A stretch of DNA of 64,000 bases from Juglans regia (lineage: Eukaryota > Streptophyta > Magnoliopsida > Fagales > Juglandaceae): contig NC_049912.1 of the NCBI RefSeq assembly GCF_001411555.2, positions 25,119,722 to 25,183,721 of the forward strand, given 5' to 3'. Below, piece by piece: positions 60,401 to 64,000 of the stretch. Within the stretch, counting starts at the first letter, position 1; the number at the start of each line of letters is the position of its first letter. The notes beneath the pieces were generated by a model. The model did not search any database and was not told where the DNA came from. It was given only the letters and a program-made list of their open reading frames with translations. The position numbers and the translations under genes were made by a program.

Positions 60401-63400
60401 CAAGGGAAACAAGTCAAGATATATAAACCATAGTTGTTGTCCAAATACCGAGATGCAAAAATGGTTCTCCACTGACCCTTGATGTTGTTTTTGTGCTTGA
60501 TAGTTTTATTTAATCTTATATGCACTACTTTTCTCTTAAAGGATAATTGATGGGGAAACAAGAATTGGCATATTTGCAACCCGCAACATAAAAAAGGGCG
60601 AACATCTGACCTATGATTATCAGTATGAGCCCTCACACAACTTTTTAGTTGCATCCCTTCACTTGCAATACTTTTGAAATAACTTTATAAACTATTGTGT
60701 TATCGTAGTCCAGTCTAACAGTTTTAGCAGGTTTGTTCAGTTTGGTGCAGATCAAGATTGCCATTGTGGTGCTGCTGGCTGCAGGAGAAAGTTAGGGGTC
60801 AGACCTACCAAGCCTAAGATGTCTTCAGATGCCGCATTGAAACTAGTAGCATACCAGGTGGCTGTTTCATATCTCTAATTGAAAGCAGTTCTGTCTGGAA
60901 AAGATTTAAGTATAGGATGGCTGTTTGATACGAAACTCCAATTCCATTTTCCAATTTATATTTCCATTATTGAATATTCTAGACATTTTTTTTATAAGTA
61001 AAGATATTTATATTAATAAGAATAGGCATAGCCCAAGTACACAGGGGATATACAAGAGTTTACACCTAGCTAAGAGGAAGAGATAGAAACAAGAAAATTA
61101 TGAAAATTTAGGCCATTACAATCTACAACACTCGCCCATAGGAACAAAGTTTTAACAAGGAACACTCTAATCTCCTCCAATGTTAGTCCGATCATTTTGT
61201 TCCTTCCATAGGCACCAAAGAGTACATATAGGAACCAACCATCTGCCACAGCTGAGATTTGTGGAATTCCGTCCAAATTCTTCCAATTGACCAGGAGCTT
61301 AACCACCGTAGCAGGCATTACCCAGGCTAACTTCAATCTTCTAAAGACATCATCCCATAGTGATCTAGTGACCTCACAGTGCAATAGAAGATGATCCACA
61401 GTCTCACAATTCTTTCTGTACACACACCAACAACCACCTGGCATTTACTTATCCAAAAAAAAAACAACCACCCGGCATTTTCGTAGGTTATTCATAGTCA
61501 AAATCTTGCCTAGAGAAGTTGTCCCAGAGAAAATGTTCGCCTTAAGAGGCGCCTTGTTTCTCCAAATACTTCTCCATGGAAAGCTATTATGCTGCGAATT
61601 GGTGAGGGTCTTATAAAAGGAGCAAACAGAGAAAGCACATTTTCTAGCGGGTGTCCACCACAACTTATCAGTTCCCTTAGTGCTTAATCTCATGGCATAC
61701 AAGGTTCTGAAAAAATCAGCAAAGCTGTCAACTTGCCAATCATGAGCCGCCCTTGGAAAATTCACATTCAATTGGATTGAGCCACTGGACATCTCCTTAA
61801 GATTCGCCACTGATGCTTCTTGTTCTCACATAATCCTGAAAACTGTATGGAATGTGTCATTAAGAGTTTCAATCTCCACACCATAAATCATGCTAGGATT
61901 TTATTCTAGATCCGTCACCCATCACAATTCTAGTGTGTCACTCATGTTATATCGCCACAACCATTTCCCAAGAAGAGTCACAGGTTGAATACCCTACAGT
62001 TTTTAATTCCCAACCCACTAGTAGAGATTGGAGTGGGTTGGAGGATGAGTTTAAGTTCCACCTGGTCAAGTGGGTAAGGTTTTCTAGACATGCATGTGTG
62101 TATAAATTTTCTAGACATACACATGCACACATTTGTGTACATATGCATGTGTGTATAAAGTGTCTGCAAGTTATTTAACATCCCAAATACTTGGGGGTGG
62201 ATTGGGTATTCATAACTTGACGAAGTTCAACCAAGCTTTATTGGGTAATTGGTTGTGTCGGTACCAACAAGAACGGGGGGCTTTTGGAAGTCTGTCATTG
62301 ATGCACAGGTTGGGGAAGCATGGGGTGGTTGGTGCTCGAATGAGGTACGCGGCTCACATGGGGTAGGGTTGTGGAAAAACATTAGGAAGGGTTGGGAGAC
62401 TTTCAGGAGACATACACATACTGTTGTGGGCGATGGATCTCGCGTCTGATTTTGGCATGATAAATGGTGTGGTGAACGTTGTCTCAAAGACACATTCCCC
62501 GCCATATTTGAATTAGCATGACGAGTAAATGATGCAGTGATGGCAGACCTTCTGGCTTTTTCTAGTAGCCCCTCAATGGAATGTGGACTTCACTAGGGCA
62601 GCCCAAGATTGGGAGTTAGAGGTTATTTCAAATTTCTATGTGGCTCTGTATTCCGTACGTATGACCGAGGCTACGATGGATAGGATGTTTTGGAGCCCCT
62701 CCGAAAAAGGTAAATTCATGGTTATATCATTTCACAAAGTTTTATCAAACCCGGGCAGGCTCTCATTCCCATGGAAGAGCATCTGGCAGACCAAAGCTCC
62801 TTCAAAAACAGTTTTGTTTTTGTTTGGACAGCAGCTTTGGACAAAATTCTCACCACAGATAATCTAAGGAGACGTCGATTAATGGCATTGGCATTGGATT
62901 GGTGTTACATGTGTAAGAAAGATGGCGAATCTGTTGATCATTTGTTTCTACATTGCGAGGTGGCTAGGACCCTGTGGGCTGGTTTTTTTACAGGACTTGG
63001 TTTATCATGGGCCATGCACGGCAGATTGGTGGACTTTCTAGAATGCTGGAGAGGCCTTCGAGGAAATACACAAGTCGCAGCAATATGGAAAATGGTCCCT
63101 ATATGTATGTGTTGGTGTATTTGGCGGGAGCGGAATGATAGAAGTTTCGAAAACTAAGAGAGAACAATGGAGGAGCTGAAAGTTTTTTTTATTTAAAACA
63201 TTGTTTTCTTGGGCGGGGGCTATTGTTAGTAATGGACTCAATGTCCATGACTTTCTTCTTTCAGTTGTAAATTATAGTTAGGTATTTCTCATGTATACTC
63301 TATGTGTACTTGGGCTTTGCCTATTATTATGAATAAAACTTATTGATTACTTATAAAAAAAAAAAAAAAAAACATCTCAAATACTAATTGGGAAGTTGGT

Positions 63401-64000
63401 GTCCTTATTTGGGGGAATGCTTAGGGTTCTATTTCAAACATCAAAATTCTTTATCACATCACATTAATTAGGCTGGCGAGTATCTAGGTTTGAGTAGTGA
63501 TTCAGACTAGGTTTAAAGCATTACTCCTCTTTTCATACCAAATTTAAGAATAGGATCACTAAAATAGTAAAATATGAATACTCTGGCTTCTGCAATCCTC
63601 TAGATAGTGGACTTAAGCAGGAGTTGCCTTGTATAGCATATGACCATTGAAATCCCCCAACTGCTGGATCTGTGAATATTAATTTGATTGTGATTCATTG
63701 CATCTTGGTTTTGTAAATGTCTAGCTGCATCAATGACTGCTTATGTTATTCCTGTGTGTCTTGCATGCTTAATTTCAAAGTTCAGAATAAAAAAAGACTA
63801 ATTATTGGATTTTTGTGTGGGAAGGTTTATCGGAATGGAGGATTACATGTAGGTAAGGATTTTTTTCCTGCATATCTTCACATTTTAATAATTTTTCTTC
63901 ATGTTGTCTTGATTTCTATGATTGGTTTATTCGAAGGTTTTCCTTGATTTTCATATTTGTAACTTTCTCGTTCAGGGAGTTCGCATATTCGTAACCAGCA
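57438..64000 (+). CDS. Histone-lysine N-methyltransferase, ASHH3/ASHH4 type (partial at right edge)
   Basis: SET-domain enzyme that places methyl groups on histone lysines, acting in the nucleus. Exons: 57438-57455, 57820-57949, 58336-58447, 58858-58957, 60134-60212, 60292-60463, 60542-60622, 60731-60857, 63825-63852 and 63976 onward, all GT-AG and in phase. The last two are short and less certain; the gene runs past the window. Seen: MPATKK start; LPDWFNKWKPTPYTFIKRN; a cysteine-rich AWS domain (about 65-110, GIFCSCSVSPGSSS through CKCGSSCLNKPFQ); the SET domain with EKCGSGIVADEDI, EYVGEVID, RYINHSCCPN (about 189-198) and GEHLTYDYQF; and post-SET CHCGAAGCRRKLG. Catalytic motifs are complete, so the enzyme is probably active. 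Intron 8 is almost 3 kb because of two LINEs and starts with a relic coding segment. Confidence 0.93.
59343..59385 (-). mobile_element. LINE 3'-tail micro-insertion with target duplication
   Basis: TGAAAGCAAGTTGTA occurs at 59343-59357 and at 59371-59385. Between them lie only seven T and AATAAG (59358-59370), the reverse of a CTTATT plus A-tail end. Located in intron 4 of the ASHH3-like gene. Confidence 0.75.
59489..59576 (-). mobile_element. Short SINE-like retroinsertion with target duplication
   Basis: GAAGAGTGTCGGATT (59489-59503) and GAAGAGTGTTGGATT (59562-59576) flank 58 bp beginning with a T run, then GGCACCGGGTGTCCGAG and CTAACCCCGGGGGTGCACA. The minus strand reads as a GC-rich body ending in an A tail. 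This is a truncated retroposed copy of a GC-rich repeat. Confidence 0.7.
59562..59880. repeat. Local tandem duplication in ASHH3-like intron 4
   Basis: GAAGAGTG followed by GTTATTATCAACTTTCTC, then ATGGCTATC and ATTATTGG occurs at about 59562-59690 and again at about 59785-59870, both followed by CT-rich and CACATGCAC stretches. The copies are diverged, and only the first carries the micro-insertion at 59617-59628. Confidence 0.7.
59597..59648 (-). mobile_element. LINE 3'-tail micro-insertion with target duplication
   Basis: TTAGTCTATAGGGTTCATT is repeated exactly on both sides (copies beginning at 59598 and 59630). The inserted bases are a T run plus GATAAG, the reverse of CTTATC plus A tail. 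The near-duplicate at 59785-59870 lacks it. Confidence 0.8.
60858..60911 (+). pseudogene. Relic coding segment and dead donor after ASHH3-like exon 8
   Basis: In frame after exon 8, the sequence reads VAVSYL, a stop (TAA, 60876-60878), then LKAVLSGKD (60879-60905) and TTAAGT where a GTAAGT donor would be expected. I recall orthologs continuing at this point with a VAVSSPKLKA-type segment ending in SGKD. The spacing matches exactly, so this looks like a formerly coding piece that was lost, with splicing now at CAG/GTGGCT (60857/60858). Confidence 0.55.
60987..62081 (-). mobile_element. 5'-truncated LINE (L1-type), minus strand
   Basis: Minus-strand translation shows the 3' end of a plant LINE ORF2: GLGIKN and LLGKWLWRY remnants, MGDGSR, FPWRSIWRNKAPLKANIF and the zinc-knuckle zf-RVT motif CETVDHLLLHCEVTRSLW. 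The frame is broken by stops. The 3' end is TTTACTTAT plus an A run (T run on plus). TTCTAGACAT flanks both ends (60977-60986 and 62082-62091) as the probable target duplication. At 1.1 kb it lacks endonuclease and most of the reverse transcriptase, so it cannot move by itself. It lies antisense within ASHH3-like intron 8. Confidence 0.85.
61431..61480 (+). mobile_element. LINE 3'-tail micro-insertion nested in a LINE
   Basis: CAACCACCTGGCATTT (61431-61446) and CAACCACCCGGCATTT (61465-61480) flank ACTTATCC plus an A run (61447-61464). It splits the zf-RVT coding remnant of the minus-strand LINE, so it came later than that LINE. Confidence 0.75.
62192..63370 (+). mobile_element. 5'-truncated LINE (L1-type), plus strand
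   Basis: Plus-strand remnants in order: GGLGIHNLTKFNQALLGNWL, VVGDGSRV, FWHDKWCGERCLKDTF, AAQDWELEVISNFYVALYS, FPWKSIWQTKAPSKTVLF and CKKDGESVDHLFLHCEVART, ending near WRERNDRSFEN. These are the last part of reverse transcriptase plus zf-RVT. Several frameshifts and stops break the frame. It ends GATTACTTAT plus about 19 A. AACATCCCAAATACT (62177-62191) and AACATCTCAAATACT (63371-63385) are the target duplication, with one mismatch. It is in ASHH3-like intron 8, sense to the gene. Confidence 0.9.

Noticed and set aside
60987..63370. Twin priming as explanation for the inverted LINE pair
   Set aside because: Twin priming inverts the 5' part of one element. Here both halves contain the same 3' portion, are diverged from one another and have separate target duplications.
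1..64000. CRISPR arrays, operons, phage or bacterial features
   Set aside because: Spliced genes, MITEs, LINEs and plant-specific families show a plant nuclear genome. No regularly spaced repeat-spacer array is present.

Overview
This is a 64-kb piece of a nuclear plant genome: AT-rich, with intron-rich genes, CT microsatellites at promoters and very many short interspersed repeats. The genes are those of a woody eudicot. The dominant MITE families and one LINE family look like those I associate with Fagales, perhaps the walnut family; that placement is inference.

Six protein-coding genes can be rebuilt exon by exon. In order they are: an ARGOS-like organ-size protein (9373-9717, +); an ankyrin-repeat protein of the SKIP35 type (12681-17193, -); a Rab GDP dissociation inhibitor (21954-27894, +, 13 exons); an MLO-family membrane protein (30519-37712, -, 14 exons, first intron GC-AG); an F-box/kelch protein of the KFB class (49362-50720, +); and an ASHH3/ASHH4-type SET-domain histone methyltransferase (57438 to beyond the right edge, +). 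All reading frames close across the proposed splice sites. From memory, the order ARGOS/ARL - ankyrin - GDI - MLO15 - KFB39 - ASHH3 is the order on Arabidopsis chromosome 2 (about At2g44080 to At2g44150), with a partial second copy on chromosome 3 (ARGOS, ankyrin, GDI2, KFB50, ASHH4). The window is therefore an old conserved block, here stretched by repeats. The genes do not form one pathway. The linkage is ancestral, covering growth control, vesicle traffic, protein turnover and chromatin.

Between and inside the genes lie about 20 copies of one MITE family (ends near GTTTGGAT / ATCCAAAC), at least eight copies of a second palindromic family, further small TIR families, a non-autonomous Helitron (47845-48337), tRNA-like SINE copies, a nested TIR element in a GDI intron, an approximately 800-bp segmental duplication (39.6-42.4 kb), and two 5'-truncated LINEs with target-site duplications sitting head to head in an ASHH3 intron.

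The most unusual signals are two. First, a series of 12-18 bp insertions made only of the LINE 3' terminus plus its A tail, each flanked by a clear 11-20 bp target duplication. Second, an apparent relic coding segment in the ASHH3 gene (60858-60905) with an in-frame stop and a broken splice donor, suggesting a shift to an upstream donor. The 38-49 kb and 51-57 kb intervals hold no convincing conserved gene.
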